Shown piece after piece: positions 1-8,636 of a DNA stretch of 64,000 bases (position 1 is its first letter; the number at the start of each line of letters is the position of its first letter). The notes beneath the pieces were generated by a model. The model saw nothing but the letters and a program-made list of their open reading frames with translations. It made no database searches and was not told the DNA's origin. The position numbers were made by a program, and so were the translations under genes. The DNA is from Vreelandella venusta (lineage in GTDB: Bacteria > Pseudomonadota > Gammaproteobacteria > Pseudomonadales > Halomonadaceae): contig NZ_BJUL01000006.1 of assembly GCF_007989605.1 (NCBI RefSeq), positions 1 to 64,000 of the forward strand, in the 5' to 3' direction.

Positions 1-53
1 CCCACGACCACCGGAGCCACAATCCGGGGCTCTACCACTGAGCTACATCCACC
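1..53 (-). tRNA. tRNA-His (GTG), 3' part outside the window
   Basis: The minus strand shows the 5' acceptor strand, D arm and anticodon arm of a histidine tRNA. The anticodon loop TTGTGGC has GTG at its centre, closed by CCGGA/TCCGG. The T arm and 3' end lie left of the window. What is visible is identical to the complete tRNA-His at 99-174, so this is a tandem duplicate in the same transcription unit. Confidence 0.93.
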
Positions 54-98
54 ACAACCTAAAACTGGAATTGCATATAATTAATATGCGTCATCAAA

Positions 99-174
99 TG
101 GGGTGGATGATGGGGATCGAACCCACGACCACCGGAGCCACAATCCGGGGCTCTACCACTGAGCTACATCCACC
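99..174 (-). tRNA. tRNA-His (GTG)
   Basis: Complete cloverleaf on the minus strand with acceptor GTGGATG/CATCCAC, anticodon GTG in loop TTGTGGC, T loop TTCGATC, discriminator C73 and an encoded CCA. The extra 5' G (G-1), the identity element of histidine tRNAs, is included as base 174. It lies 45 bases upstream of a second identical copy. Confidence 0.96.
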
Positions 175-229
175 ATTGATGAGGTACTGACTTACATGTC
201 TTACCGAATGCGTCCATCAAAAGCTTTAA

Positions 230-306
230 TGGCACGCCCAGCAGGACTCGAACCCGCAACCTACGGCTTAGAAGGCCGTTGCTCTATCCGGTTGAGCTAT
301 GGGCGC
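230..306 (-). tRNA. tRNA-Arg (TCT)
   Basis: Minus-strand cloverleaf: acceptor GCGCCCA/TGGGCGT (one G-T pair), anticodon arm ACGGC-CTTCTAA-GCCGT giving anticodon TCT, T loop TTCGAGT, encoded CCA. It reads AGA codons. It sits between tRNA-Pro and the two tRNA-His genes, an order close to the arg-his-leu-pro tRNA operon of enterics. Confidence 0.96.
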
Positions 307-398
307 ACATAAAGCATTCTAAGAGACTGAATACTGATGAGCACTTGACCACAACCAATGTTCGGAAAAGCAAGTTACCACCTTCCGCGCTAGGTATG

Positions 399-475
399 TG
401 GTCGGGATGGAGGGATTCGAACCCCCGACATCCTGCTCCCAAAGCAGGCGCGCTACCAGACTGCGCTACATCCCG
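399..475 (-). tRNA. tRNA-Pro (TGG)
   Basis: Minus-strand cloverleaf with acceptor CGGGATG/CATCCCG, anticodon loop TTTGGGA giving anticodon TGG with G37, T loop TTCGAAT and encoded CCA. It is the first gene of the Pro-Arg-His-His tRNA operon. It differs from the tRNA-Pro(GGG) remnant at 27,667 that serves as the prophage attachment site. Confidence 0.96.
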
Positions 476-522
476 ATTTCTTACCTTAGACGCTGCTGCA
501 TGTCCCGTCTCAAGCGAGGCAT

Positions 523-550
523 ATATTACTATTTCTGAGATTAAAGTCAA
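523..550 (-). promoter_or_regulatory. Probable sigma-70 promoter of the tRNA operon
   Basis: On the minus strand TTGACT (545-550) and TAATAT (523-528) are separated by 16 bases and lie about 48 bases upstream of tRNA-Pro. This is the expected place for the operon promoter. Apart from this I see no gene in 476-811. Confidence 0.55.
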
Positions 551-811
551 CACCTAAAGTGATTGATTCGTTAGAAGCTTTGCCTCGTCGCCCTAGCATG
601 CGAAAATCAGACCTTATCGAAAGCCCGTGACCTCCTGCGCTCAGCCACGTAATTTCAAGTGCTGAGTGATAGATAGCGGGGTTTAAGTATCGGTGTTCAG
701 GTACACAGGTTCGGGTACGATGCCCACCCGCCGCCCTTCCCATACTTTAAACGCCACGGCCTAGACATAGTCACCCAGCTTCGTTTCTAACCTTCACAGG
801 GATTCTATTAC

Positions 812-1678
812 ATGACCGCCCAACTTATCGATGGCAAGGCCATCGCCGCTAATGTCCGCCAGCAAGTTGCCGAGAAAATCAGCGCGCGCCAGCAAGCTGG
901 CGATCGGGCACCTGGACTAGCTGTTGTTGTGGTCGGGGAAGACCCAGCTTCCCATGTTTATGTCAGCAACAAACACCGTGCCTGTGAGCAGGCAGGTATT
1001 CTGTCTTTTCAACATGCGCTACCCGCTGATACGCAGCAGCATGAACTGGAAGCGCTGGTCGATCAGTTAAATAACGATGCAACGGTTGACGGCATTCTTG
1101 TTCAACTGCCATTGCCAGAGCATTTAGACTCTCGCCCTATTCTTGAGCGGATTCGTCCAGACAAGGACGTCGATGGTTTTCACCCATACAACATTGGTCG
1201 TCTGGCGCAACGTATGCCTTCGCTCAGGCCCTGCACGCCTAAAGGTATTATGACCATGCTCGCCCACAGCGGCATTGCCGTGCGAGGATTAGATGCCACT
1301 GTTGTAGGCGCGTCCAACATTGTTGGTCGGCCAATGGCGTTGGAATTGATGCTGGCAGGCTGCACCACAACGGTATGTCACCGCTTCACTTTGCAGCTTG
1401 AATCTCATGTGCGCCGCGCTGACTTGGTTGTTGTCGCTGTTGGCAAACCTGGCATCGTTAAAGGGGAATGGATCAAACCGGGCGCTATCGTGATTGACGT
1501 TGGCATTAATCGCCAAGACGACGGCACGCTCACTGGTGACGTTGACTTTAAAGCCGCGGCAGAGCGCGCCAGCTTCATTACTCCCGTGCCTGGCGGCGTT
1601 GGGCCGATGACCGTTGCCACGCTGCTTGAAAACACGCTAGAAGCCGCTGAACGGCACGACAAAGGCCTAGACCAGTAG
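812..1678 (+). CDS. folD: Bifunctional methylenetetrahydrofolate dehydrogenase / cyclohydrolase
   Basis: Cytosolic one-carbon enzyme that oxidises 5,10-methylene-THF to methenyl-THF with NADP+ and hydrolyses that to 10-formyl-THF. The 288-residue product has normal family length. The substrate-binding Tyr50 and catalytic Lys54 lie in YVSNKHRA, the DVDGFHP motif follows, the nucleotide-binding [11 protein letters not shown] segment is central and the family signature PGGVGPMT is near the C-terminus. The start ATG has a GGGATT-type leader. It lies next to the tRNA operon and upstream of mtn. It supplies one-carbon units in the same pathway as the glycine cleavage genes at 13-19 kb. Confidence 0.97.
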   Translation: MTAQLIDGKAIAANVRQQVAEKISARQQAGDRAPGLAVVVVGEDPASHVYVSNKHRACEQAGILSFQHALPADTQQHELEALVDQLNNDATVDGILVQLPLPEHLDSRPILERIRPDKDVDGFHPYNIGRLAQRMPSLRPCTPKGIMTMLAHSGIAVRGLDATVVGASNIVGRPMALELMLAGCTTTVCHRFTLQLESHVRRADLVVVAVGKPGIVKGEWIKPGAIVIDVGINRQDDGTLTGDVDFKAAAERASFITPVPGGVGPMTVATLLENTLEAAERHDKGLDQ

Positions 1679-1726
1679 TGATACAAACACCACTGCCGTT
1701 AACGATTTCTTAAGGAGTAATCACAA

Positions 1727-2440
1727 GTGCAACGAATCGGAATCATCGGCGCGATGGCGCAGGAAGTGAATATACTGGCAGAACAGCTAGAAGACGCTGA
1801 ACGCTACGAGCATGCTGGCTTCGTTTTTTATACGGGCACACGCCACGGCCTGGAAATTATTGTGCTGCAGTCAGGGATAGGTAAGGTCAATGCGGCGGTA
1901 GGCACCGCGATTTTACTTGAGCGCCACCAACCTGATGCGATCATTAACACCGGCTCCGCAGGCGGCTTCGCGAGCGATCTTGCTATTGGTGATGTGATTA
2001 TTTCAGATGAAGTTCGCCACCATGATGTTGATGCCGTGGTCTTTGGCTATGAGATTGGTCAAGTCCCTGGTATGCCTGCAGCCTACCAAGCAGATAAGCA
2101 ACTTCGGGATATTGCCCGTAACGCCATTGCCGAATTAGGTGAGGTTAATGTGCGTGAGGGATTGGTTGCCACAGGGGATGCCTTTATGGCCGACCCTGAG
2201 CGTGTCGCTACTACCCGCGCCCAGTTTCCAACCATGCTAGCCGTTGAAATGGAAGGCGCCGCTATTGCACAAGCATGTCATCTCTATAACTGCCCATTTG
2301 TGGTCATTCGCGCGCTTTCAGATATACCCGGCAGTGGTGACAATCACCTGTCATTCGAGCAATTTTTGGACATCGCGGCTGACCATTCCTCACGGATGGT
2401 AGATCAAATGCTGGTCGCGCTTGGTAAGATGAAGCAATAG
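1727..2440 (+). CDS. mtnN: 5'-methylthioadenosine / S-adenosylhomocysteine nucleosidase
   Basis: Hydrolyses the glycosidic bond of MTA and SAH, removing SAM by-products. The 237-residue protein starts at GTG behind TAAGGAGT. Family marks are the N-terminal IGIIGAMAQEV, NTGSAGGF, the Glu-bearing VEMEGAAIAQ segment and the catalytic Asp in RALSDIPG. It lies 48 bases after folD on the same strand, so the two may be co-transcribed. An alternating hairpin terminator at 2471 ends it. Confidence 0.96.
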   Translation: MQRIGIIGAMAQEVNILAEQLEDAERYEHAGFVFYTGTRHGLEIIVLQSGIGKVNAAVGTAILLERHQPDAIINTGSAGGFASDLAIGDVIISDEVRHHDVDAVVFGYEIGQVPGMPAAYQADKQLRDIARNAIAELGEVNVREGLVATGDAFMADPERVATTRAQFPTMLAVEMEGAAIAQACHLYNCPFVVIRALSDIPGSGDNHLSFEQFLDIAADHSSRMVDQMLVALGKMKQ

Positions 2441-2470
2441 AGCTCAGAAAAAGTGCCTCAAGCGTTAACA

Positions 2471-2497
2471 AAACGGAGCCGTTGGCTCCGTTTTTTT
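2471..2497 (+). terminator. Rho-independent terminator after mtnN
   Basis: A 10-bp stem (AAACGGAGCC with GGCTCCGTTT, loop GTT) runs into seven T residues. It lies between the converging mtnN and pyrC genes. Confidence 0.9.
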
Positions 2498-2513
2498 GGC
2501 CTGCCATCAAGCG

Positions 2514-3551
2514 CTACGCTTTCAGCTTCCATGCCAGGCTCTCACCCGCCATTAACGGAATGATATGCTGACCAGCTGTATAGGGATAATGCGCTGGCAG
2601 GTTCCATGAACGACGCTCCAACGTCACGCTATCAGCATTAACTGGCAATCCATAAAAGCGCGGTCCGTTTAGACTGGCAAACGCTTCTAGCTTGTCCAAG
2701 GCATCCATTTCTTCGAAGGCTGCTGCATAGAGTTCAATGGCAGCAGGCGCGGTATATGCTCCTGCGCAGCCGCAGCTAGACTCTTTATCGCCTTGGGCAT
2801 GAGGCGCACTATCGGTCCCCAAAAAGAATTTAGGACTGCCACTGGTCGCTGCTTTTAACAACGCTTGGCGATGCTGCTCACGCTTCAATATCGGCAAGCA
2901 GTAATAGTGCGGTCGAATACCACCCGCCAGCATTTTGTTGCGGTTAAACAGCAGGTGATGAGCCGTAATCGTAGCGGCAATGTTATCAGGTGCCGCTGCA
3001 ACAAACTCAGCAGCCTGCTGGGTCGTAATATGCTCAAACACTACCTTAAGCTTAGGGTGTTTAGCCAAAAGCGGTTTCATCACCCGCTCAATAAACACCG
3101 CCTCTCGATCAAAAATATCAATCTCATGATCGGTCACCTCACCATGCACTAACAGCGGCATACCAACGCTGGCTAGCATCGCAATGGTGTCGTCGCAGTG
3201 TGCAATGTCCGTGACACCTGATGCAGAGTTAGTGGTTGCACCCGCGGGATACAGCTTCACGGCTTTTACGATACCACTTTCAGCAGCACGCTCGATTTCT
3301 TCAGGCGGCGTCGTGTCGGTCAAATAGAGCGTCATCAATGGCTCAAACGCACTGCCCTCGGGCAGCGCGGCTAAAATTCTCTGCCGATACGCTATTGCTT
3401 GAGCAGTCGTGGTGATCGGCGGCGTTAAATTAGGCATTATAATCGCACGCCCCATTTGGGCGGCGGTATGACCTACCACAGCGCTTAGCGCCTCATCATC
3501 ACGTAAATGAAGATGCCAATCATCGGGGCGAGTTAACGTAATAGCGTCCAC
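2514..3551 (-). CDS. pyrC: Dihydroorotase (PyrC, homodimeric type)
   Basis: Third step of de novo pyrimidine synthesis: cyclises carbamoyl aspartate to dihydroorotate. The 345 residues match the E. coli-type short dihydroorotase. The metal-binding HLHLRD lies at residues 13-18. The carbamylated lysine is in VKLYPAG near residue 99, with later His ligands in LLVHGEV and [15 protein letters not shown] gives the catalytic Asp. It converges on mtnN and is transcribed alone; the 149 bases to the divergent gene at 3701 should hold both promoters. Confidence 0.97.
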   Translation of the reverse strand: MDAITLTRPDDWHLHLRDDEALSAVVGHTAAQMGRAIIMPNLTPPITTTAQAIAYRQRILAALPEGSAFEPLMTLYLTDTTPPEEIERAAESGIVKAVKLYPAGATTNSASGVTDIAHCDDTIAMLASVGMPLLVHGEVTDHEIDIFDREAVFIERVMKPLLAKHPKLKVVFEHITTQQAAEFVAAAPDNIAATITAHHLLFNRNKMLAGGIRPHYYCLPILKREQHRQALLKAATSGSPKFFLGTDSAPHAQGDKESSCGCAGAYTAPAAIELYAAAFEEMDALDKLEAFASLNGPRFYGLPVNADSVTLERRSWNLPAHYPYTAGQHIIPLMAGESLAWKLKA

Positions 3552-3700
3552 GGCAAGTCCTGTGCAGAAATGAATTTAGTCAAAGAGTCAGGACAGTATA
3601 CCCAATACGGGTAACGGATAAATCTCCCCTATCCATCCCACAGCCGTTCCCAAGTGTCGTATCATGGCGGCACTTTGTAAGGTCAAGGACTCAGTTTTTT

Positions 3701-4117
3701 ATGCAGAATGTGCGTCGCTATGCGGACATAATCGCTAGTATTGAAGGATTACTATGGCTTGGCCTTGCCTGGTCAATATCCTTTTCGATGTATTATGGGA
3801 GTACCGAACCGACACTGGCTGTCTTGTTCGTTGTTGGCGCGCTCGTGTTATTCGGCTGGGCGCACCGTCCAATGCGCTACTTGTTGAAACGCTACCACGT
3901 ACGTAAGCGCCGCACTGACATGTGGATACATACACTAGCGCTACCACTCTTGCTCGCTATGTTTTTCCATATCATGTTAGAGGCTGTACTGGGCAGTGCC
4001 TGGCTACCGCCTAAAATGCTGCTATTCAACCTGCTTGCCTCAGCGGGATGGCTGACGTTCGTTATGACGTTATTTATAAAATATGTGATTCACAACGTGA
4101 AAACATCGAGCAAATAA
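3701..4117 (+). CDS. Small four-helix membrane protein ahead of the RegB-like kinase
   Basis: Not a family I can name. The 138-residue product has about four hydrophobic segments (residues about 12-30, 36-52, 78-96, 103-128) with a basic loop RYHVRKRRTDMW between the second and third. Only 7 bases separate its stop from the start of the sensor kinase, so the two are almost certainly translated from one mRNA. That makes it a candidate accessory membrane partner of the redox sensor, but nothing in the sequence shows such a role directly. Confidence 0.8.
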   Translation: MQNVRRYADIIASIEGLLWLGLAWSISFSMYYGSTEPTLAVLFVVGALVLFGWAHRPMRYLLKRYHVRKRRTDMWIHTLALPLLLAMFFHIMLEAVLGSAWLPPKMLLFNLLASAGWLTFVMTLFIKYVIHNVKTSSK

Positions 4118-4124
4118 CTCCGCT

Positions 4125-5399
4125 ATGCCTACCGCCCTGCCTCTTCCGCTCTCGACGCCTAACCGTAACCTTGTTCGATTAACGATCGTCAGGGGGATTA
4201 CTTGGACCGGTTTCTTACTGGCCATTATCGTTGGCATTGAGTTGCTCGCTTTCGACTTGCCAGTGACCGCAGTCGTCAGCGTTGTAATTGCAATGGGGAT
4301 ACTGAATATCGTCACATGGTGGCGCTTAGGCAGACCAAAAGCGGTTAATCATTTTGAATATCTTGCCCATTTACTGGCCGATATTGCAGGCTTAACGCTA
4401 CTCTTTTATTTTTCAGGCGGTTCAACAAATCCCTTTATTACTTACTACTTAGTGCCAGTCACTATCGCCGCTGCAACCCTTCCCTGGCGGCATGCCTGGA
4501 TCATCGCCGGCTGTTCAATGGCAGGTTACACCTACCTGATGTTCTTTTATCACCCGATACCTCAGCTGGGTCACATCAACAGCGACGGCCCACTAAGCCT
4601 TCATGTATTGGGTATGTGGCTTAATTTCGGCTTATCAGCCGGGCTGGTCACGTTCTTCATCTACAAAATGGCTCACGCCCTACGTAATCGCGATAAAGCA
4701 CTCTCTCGCACGCGTGAGGCGGCGCTGCGCAACGAGCAAGTGTTAGCTGTTGCTACCCAAGCCGCTGGCACGGCTCATGAGCTTGGCACGCCGCTTTCAA
4801 CCATGGCCGTGCTACTAAATGAAATGCACCAAGATGCGCCTCATGACTCTGTCTTACAACAAGATATAGCCATTCTTCGTCAGCAGGTAGAAGTGTGCAA
4901 ATCGCGCTTACAACACCTTGTTGCAACGGCTGACCGTCGGCGCATGGCAGAACCCGAGATACTAGATGCTGAACTGTGGCTAGCTGCCGTTGTGCAACGC
5001 TGGCTCGTTATCAGGCCAGATGTTAGCCACTTTTTTGATGTTGCCGAAAGACGCGGCCGCCCCTGGTTGGCCGTCGATGCCACATTAGATCAAGCGCTAA
5101 CCAATTTGCTGAATAACGCCGCCGACGCTAACCCAGAGCAAATTGCTATTCGACTGGATTGGCAAGATGAAAGCGTTGTCATTGATATTCGCGACCATGG
5201 ACCCGGCATCGCAATGTCGATTGCTGATCAGCTAGGCGACACGTTTATTTCCACCAAAAGCAAAGGCATGGGGATCGGGCTGTTTTTAACCCATGCCACC
5301 ATTAATCGTTTCGGTGGTGGAGTAAGCCTGTACAATCATCCGGAAGGAGGCACGTTAACGGAAGTAACTTTGCCTCTTTGTTCCGCCCCTGATAAGTAA
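4125..5399 (+). CDS. regB: RegB/PrrB-type redox-sensing histidine kinase
   Basis: Inner-membrane sensor kinase of 424 residues. About six transmembrane helices fill residues 20-180 and carry GGSTNPF, the quinone-associated GGxxNPF motif of RegB/PrrB/ActS. The H box AAGTAHELGTPLST is the family's and places the phosphorylated His at residue 218. Cys258 in VEVCKSRL is at the position of the redox-active cysteine in the dimerisation helix. The N, G1 and G2 boxes follow (NLLNNAADA, DHGPGI, GMGIGL). Known relatives tune energy metabolism to the redox state of the ubiquinone pool. The cognate regulator is 38 bases downstream. Confidence 0.9.
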   Translation: MPTALPLPLSTPNRNLVRLTIVRGITWTGFLLAIIVGIELLAFDLPVTAVVSVVIAMGILNIVTWWRLGRPKAVNHFEYLAHLLADIAGLTLLFYFSGGSTNPFITYYLVPVTIAAATLPWRHAWIIAGCSMAGYTYLMFFYHPIPQLGHINSDGPLSLHVLGMWLNFGLSAGLVTFFIYKMAHALRNRDKALSRTREAALRNEQVLAVATQAAGTAHELGTPLSTMAVLLNEMHQDAPHDSVLQQDIAILRQQVEVCKSRLQHLVATADRRRMAEPEILDAELWLAAVVQRWLVIRPDVSHFFDVAERRGRPWLAVDATLDQALTNLLNNAADANPEQIAIRLDWQDESVVIDIRDHGPGIAMSIADQLGDTFISTKSKGMGIGLFLTHATINRFGGGVSLYNHPEGGTLTEVTLPLCSAPDK

Positions 5400-5437
5400 C
5401 AGCGACGCAGAGCATTCGCCAGAAAATCGAGGACATC

Positions 5438-5977
5438 ATGCAGACGCAAGACCAACGCCTTTTAATCGTCGACGATGATGAAATGTTTTGTCACGTGCTA
5501 AGCAGAGCGCTTACGCGTCGTGGTTTTGAGGTGCAAGTTGCCCATGATGCTGATCAAGCAATGACACTGATCACGCAGTTCATGCCCACAATGGCGACAC
5601 TTGATCTAAAACTTGAGCATAGTTCGGGGCTTAAGTTACTGCCTGACATGCTGGCAAGCGCACCGAATTGCCGCATTGTGGTATTAACGGGGTATTCGAG
5701 CATCGCCACAGCAGTAGAAGCCATCAAACTCGGTGCCGTTAACTATCTGTGTAAACCAGCAGATGCTGACGATGTTATTGCAGCTTTTGACCATCAGGAT
5801 GGCGACCCAAATATTGAGCTAGCCGACAACCCTCCCTCTATCAATCGTATAACGTGGGAGCACATTCAAAAGGTGTTGCAAGAGCACGATGGCAACATTT
5901 CAGCCACGGCTAGGGCACTCGGTATGCATCGGCGCACATTACAACGTAAATTACAGAAGCGCCCGGTACGCAGGTAA
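5438..5977 (+). CDS. regA: RegA/PrrA-type response regulator
   Basis: Two-domain regulator of 179 residues. The receiver domain (1-120) has the acidic pocket VDDD at 11-14, phospho-acceptor Asp56 and Lys106 in LCKPAD. The C-terminal Fis-type helix-turn-helix (ISATARALGMHRRTLQRKL) is the typical RegA DNA-binding domain. It forms the output of the sensor encoded just upstream. In relatives this pair controls respiration, carbon and nitrogen genes; the targets here cannot be read from the window. Confidence 0.92.
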   Translation: MQTQDQRLLIVDDDEMFCHVLSRALTRRGFEVQVAHDADQAMTLITQFMPTMATLDLKLEHSSGLKLLPDMLASAPNCRIVVLTGYSSIATAVEAIKLGAVNYLCKPADADDVIAAFDHQDGDPNIELADNPPSINRITWEHIQKVLQEHDGNISATARALGMHRRTLQRKLQKRPVRR

Positions 5978-5980
5978 TTC

Positions 5981-6017
5981 GTCCACTCTTTGCGCAACAA
6001 CGACGCAAAGAGTGGAC
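5981..6017. terminator. Long hairpin between converging regA and bdhA
   Basis: A 14-bp perfect stem (GTCCACTCTTTGCG with its complement at 6004-6017) and a 9-base loop fill the gap between two converging genes. No strong T-tract follows on either side, so it would act as a bidirectional transcription block or RNA 3'-end stabiliser. Confidence 0.65.
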
Positions 6018-6029
6018 ATCAACGTACTG

Positions 6030-6803
6030 TTATTGGGCGGTCCAGCCTAGATCAATGTTCCAACTAGCTCCCGTTACTGCGCCTGCCGCATCGGAAGCTA
6101 AATAAGCAACTAACTCAGCAACCTCGGATGGCTCAATCAACCGCTTAACCGCTGCGTTTTTTAGCATGACTTTTTCAATCACTTCTTGCTCACCCATGCC
6201 ATGAAGCTTGGCTTGGTCGGCGATCTGATTATCGACCAGTGGTGTTTTTACATAGGCAGGACAGATCGTATTAGCGGTAATCCCCTGCTCACCTCCTTCT
6301 AAAGCAGCGGTTTTTGTTAGTCCAATCATGCCATGCTTGGCACTGATATAAGCGGCTTTGCCAGGTGAAGCTACCTGCGCATGCACAGACGCAATATTAA
6401 TCACACGCCCCCAGCCCTTTTTACGCATATGCGGCCATGCTGCCTGGGTAAGCAAAAACGGAGCCGTCAGCATTAAATCAATGATTTGGCGCCACTTCTC
6501 TTCAGGGAACGTTTCAATGGAAGCGACGTGCTGAATACCTGCATTATTAACCAAGATATCGACGCCACCAAAGCGCTTAACCGCCTCAGCAATTGCTCCG
6601 CGGCACGCATCGGGGTCGGTTAAGTCCCCTTGGTAAAATGCGGCGCCAGCCGCCTCAGCGACTTCTTTTCCAGCCGGGTTAAAGTCCACGGCTAACACTT
6701 GAAAGCCTTGTTTGCAGAAATGCTTCACCACCGCTTCACCAATACCGCTACTGGTACCAGTGACCACAGCAACACGGGGTATAACAGCTTTTTCAGAAGA
6801 CAT
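6030..6803 (-). CDS. bdhA: 3-hydroxybutyrate dehydrogenase (SDR family)
   Basis: Cytosolic short-chain dehydrogenase, 257 residues, NAD+-linked oxidation of (R)-3-hydroxybutyrate to acetoacetate. The Rossmann motif TGTSSGIG is at residues 16-23, NNAG at about 86-89, the catalytic Ser near 137 and YISAK with Tyr and Lys near 150. The stretch CPAYVKTPLV followed by a long substrate-cover loop matches PHB-cycle dehydrogenases better than general SDRs. The CoA-transferase at 8.6-10.0 kb would activate the acetoacetate it makes, so these genes form a ketone-body/PHB degradation set although they are not one operon. Confidence 0.9.
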   Translation of the reverse strand: MSSEKAVIPRVAVVTGTSSGIGEAVVKHFCKQGFQVLAVDFNPAGKEVAEAAGAAFYQGDLTDPDACRGAIAEAVKRFGGVDILVNNAGIQHVASIETFPEEKWRQIIDLMLTAPFLLTQAAWPHMRKKGWGRVINIASVHAQVASPGKAAYISAKHGMIGLTKTAALEGGEQGITANTICPAYVKTPLVDNQIADQAKLHGMGEQEVIEKVMLKNAAVKRLIEPSEVAELVAYLASDAAGAVTGASWNIDLGWTAQ

Positions 6804-6879
6804 AAACGTTCCTTTTGCCGAGATTATTCAGAGTAAAAATGTAAAAACAGACAGCCTAGATAGAAGTAGACTTTGCTGC

Positions 6880-7329
6880 CTAACCACCCTCTGGAGAAGG
6901 CCCATCAGACACCATTAGCTGCGTCATCATGCGCTGGGCCAATCGCGCAGCTTCCTGCATACTTGCTAGATCATTTAGATCCTCCAGAATGACGCGTTTA
7001 TAGAGCTCGCTGCCATTGGGCAACTGTTCATATGAAAGCGAATAGTGGCCAGAAGGCAGGGTGAGACGTAATACATCCCCCAAGGAATCATGCTGATCCA
7101 GACTTGGCACAACCACTAACCACATTGCACAAGGTGTTATTAACGCACCTACCAGTAGCGACGCATGCCCTTCTTCCCAGGGCTGGAAGCACAATGCATC
7201 GACACCAAGGCAAGGGTTATAATGACTCGACTGCTTCATTGAACGCAGATGCGTATCTCGATAATGCAGCGCTAATTCAGCTAAGCGCGGATATTCTTGG
7301 GCAGCTAAGGTTCGCATACGCTCTTCCAA
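6880..7329 (-). CDS. HybE-like [NiFe]-hydrogenase assembly chaperone family protein
   Basis: 149 residues. The middle (NPCLGVDALCFQPWEEGHASLLVGALITPCAMWLVVVP, read in parts) and LPSGHYSLSYE match the pattern of the HybE/HupJ chaperone domain, whose core is NP-L-VE-V-F followed by GVLITPWFMNLVLLP and a PSG-F turn. HybE relatives proofread hydrogenase large-subunit maturation before Tat export. No hydrogenase structural or hyp gene is in the window and the usual rubredoxin fusion is absent. It lies 76 bases upstream of bdhA on the same strand. Function here is open; the family call is from motif pattern only. Confidence 0.6.
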   Translation of the reverse strand: MEERMRTLAAQEYPRLAELALHYRDTHLRSMKQSSHYNPCLGVDALCFQPWEEGHASLLVGALITPCAMWLVVVPSLDQHDSLGDVLRLTLPSGHYSLSYEQLPNGSELYKRVILEDLNDLASMQEAARLAQRMMTQLMVSDGPSPEGG

Positions 7330-7447
7330 TTATTAAACATTCACCCATAACACGGCTTAATGAAGCATGTAGTGTAGCGCTATTAGCCAAACTGCATGCG
7401 CTACGCCACAATAGGCAACCCATTTTTATCCTAAAGGAGTTTCTACG

Positions 7448-7711
7448 ATGTTTGTGGTAATTTTTGGCCGCATGTCATGCCCTTTCTGCGTACGCGCAAA
7501 ACTTCTCGCAGAGCATTTAGAGAGTAACGGAAAGATAGAAGGCTACCGCTACGTTGATATGCCCTCAGAAGGCGTTACCAAGGAAGATATTGCAAAAACA
7601 GCTGGCAAGCCTATCCATACCGTTCCTCAGGTGTTTATTGACCAACAACACATAGGTGGTTTTACTGAGTTCGACCAATTTGTCCGTCAACAGCAGCTGC
7701 TGGCTTCTTAA
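7448..7711 (+). CDS. grxA: Glutaredoxin 1
   Basis: 87-residue cytosolic dithiol glutaredoxin, close to E. coli GrxA along its whole length. It has the active site CPFC at residues 11-14, the TVPQ(V/I)F cis-proline motif and the DQQHIGGFTEF glutathione-binding stretch. A strong AAAGGAG site precedes the ATG. It reduces ribonucleotide reductase and protein disulfides with glutathione. It diverges from the HybE-like gene. Confidence 0.95.
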   Translation: MFVVIFGRMSCPFCVRAKLLAEHLESNGKIEGYRYVDMPSEGVTKEDIAKTAGKPIHTVPQVFIDQQHIGGFTEFDQFVRQQQLLAS

Positions 7712-7832
7712 CCCTGGCGTTAAAACTGACGTTAACACCCGTTGAACAACCAAATCTTCGCTTGCCTATAATGAAGTATCACAGCCATGTGACAACTCAT
7801 GTGATGTTCGATTAGGCGGCGAGGGTACCCCA

Positions 7833-8600
7833 ATGCAGCGAGAGGAGTTTGTTCAACAGCTTTGGCTGGACTACATGCATACGCACCCAGACCTTGGCGG
7901 CCTAAGATTATGGCCACTCAGCACGACAGCCGAGTATTTAACCTTAGTAACACTAAACTATGGTCCCTTTGCTGCTAGCGAGCTCAACCCCAGCCTTGCC
8001 CATATGGGCTATCGTTCAGTTGGCCATTACGCTATGGCTGATAAAGGCCTTTTAGTGCATTTACTTGCACCTAATGACAATAGCAGTTGGCTAGTATTAG
8101 CAGAGTTGCAGCTGGGAACGCTTTCAAAAGCCCCCCGCGAAGCACTCACGCAGCTCGTACTACAAAGCCATCCAGCCGATTGCCAAGGGCAAAATTTGCT
8201 ATGCCGAGGACGCCCATGGCCAATGCCCTCTTGGGCACTCTATCAACAGCTACAACAGGCTCACCCCCTCGCCGCCTGGCTATCGATCATGGGCCCTAGA
8301 CTGCATCACGCAGGTTTCGACTGCTCAACGATTGGTGAGCCTCTAGACACTTTGCATAGCCAGCTTGAAGCGTGCGGTATGCCCAGTTTCGAGGGGCAGC
8401 AAAACGGCGTATTTTCCGTGTCATCGCTACTTGAGCATCGATTTTATCCTGCAATGCCACAAAAAACTGTTTTCCACTCAGGTGATGAGCATCGCCTTTG
8501 CCTGGGGGGGCTAGCACTCGTGCAAAAACATGTCGGCGACGGCCATGAGCGCACTGCTGAAATCCTACTGCCTTACCACACGCGCTGCGAAATGGCGTGA
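7833..8600 (+). CDS. DUF1338-like protein, degenerate
   Basis: 255 residues. The layout LWLDYMHTHPDL, then a Y-x-TLVTLNYGP stretch where DUF1338 enzymes have DHIAFRTF, then LAHMGYRSVGHYAM and a KGLLVHLLAP strand, follows the fold plan of DUF1338 (YdcJ/HglS 2-oxoadipate dioxygenase/decarboxylase). The first metal-binding His of that family is not obvious, so it may be a non-catalytic or retargeted member. A GAGG site precedes the ATG. The call rests on pattern resemblance, and another glyoxalase-fold family is possible. Confidence 0.5.
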   Translation: MQREEFVQQLWLDYMHTHPDLGGLRLWPLSTTAEYLTLVTLNYGPFAASELNPSLAHMGYRSVGHYAMADKGLLVHLLAPNDNSSWLVLAELQLGTLSKAPREALTQLVLQSHPADCQGQNLLCRGRPWPMPSWALYQQLQQAHPLAAWLSIMGPRLHHAGFDCSTIGEPLDTLHSQLEACGMPSFEGQQNGVFSVSSLLEHRFYPAMPQKTVFHSGDEHRLCLGGLALVQKHVGDGHERTAEILLPYHTRCEMA

Positions 8601-8636
8601 GCGGGTTAGCTCACGCCTCGCGTAGTCGACTAAGGG

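Noticed and set aside
510..743. Minus-strand frame of 77 codons upstream of the tRNA operon
   Set aside because: It overlaps the tRNA promoter, has no ribosome site and no protein-like composition.
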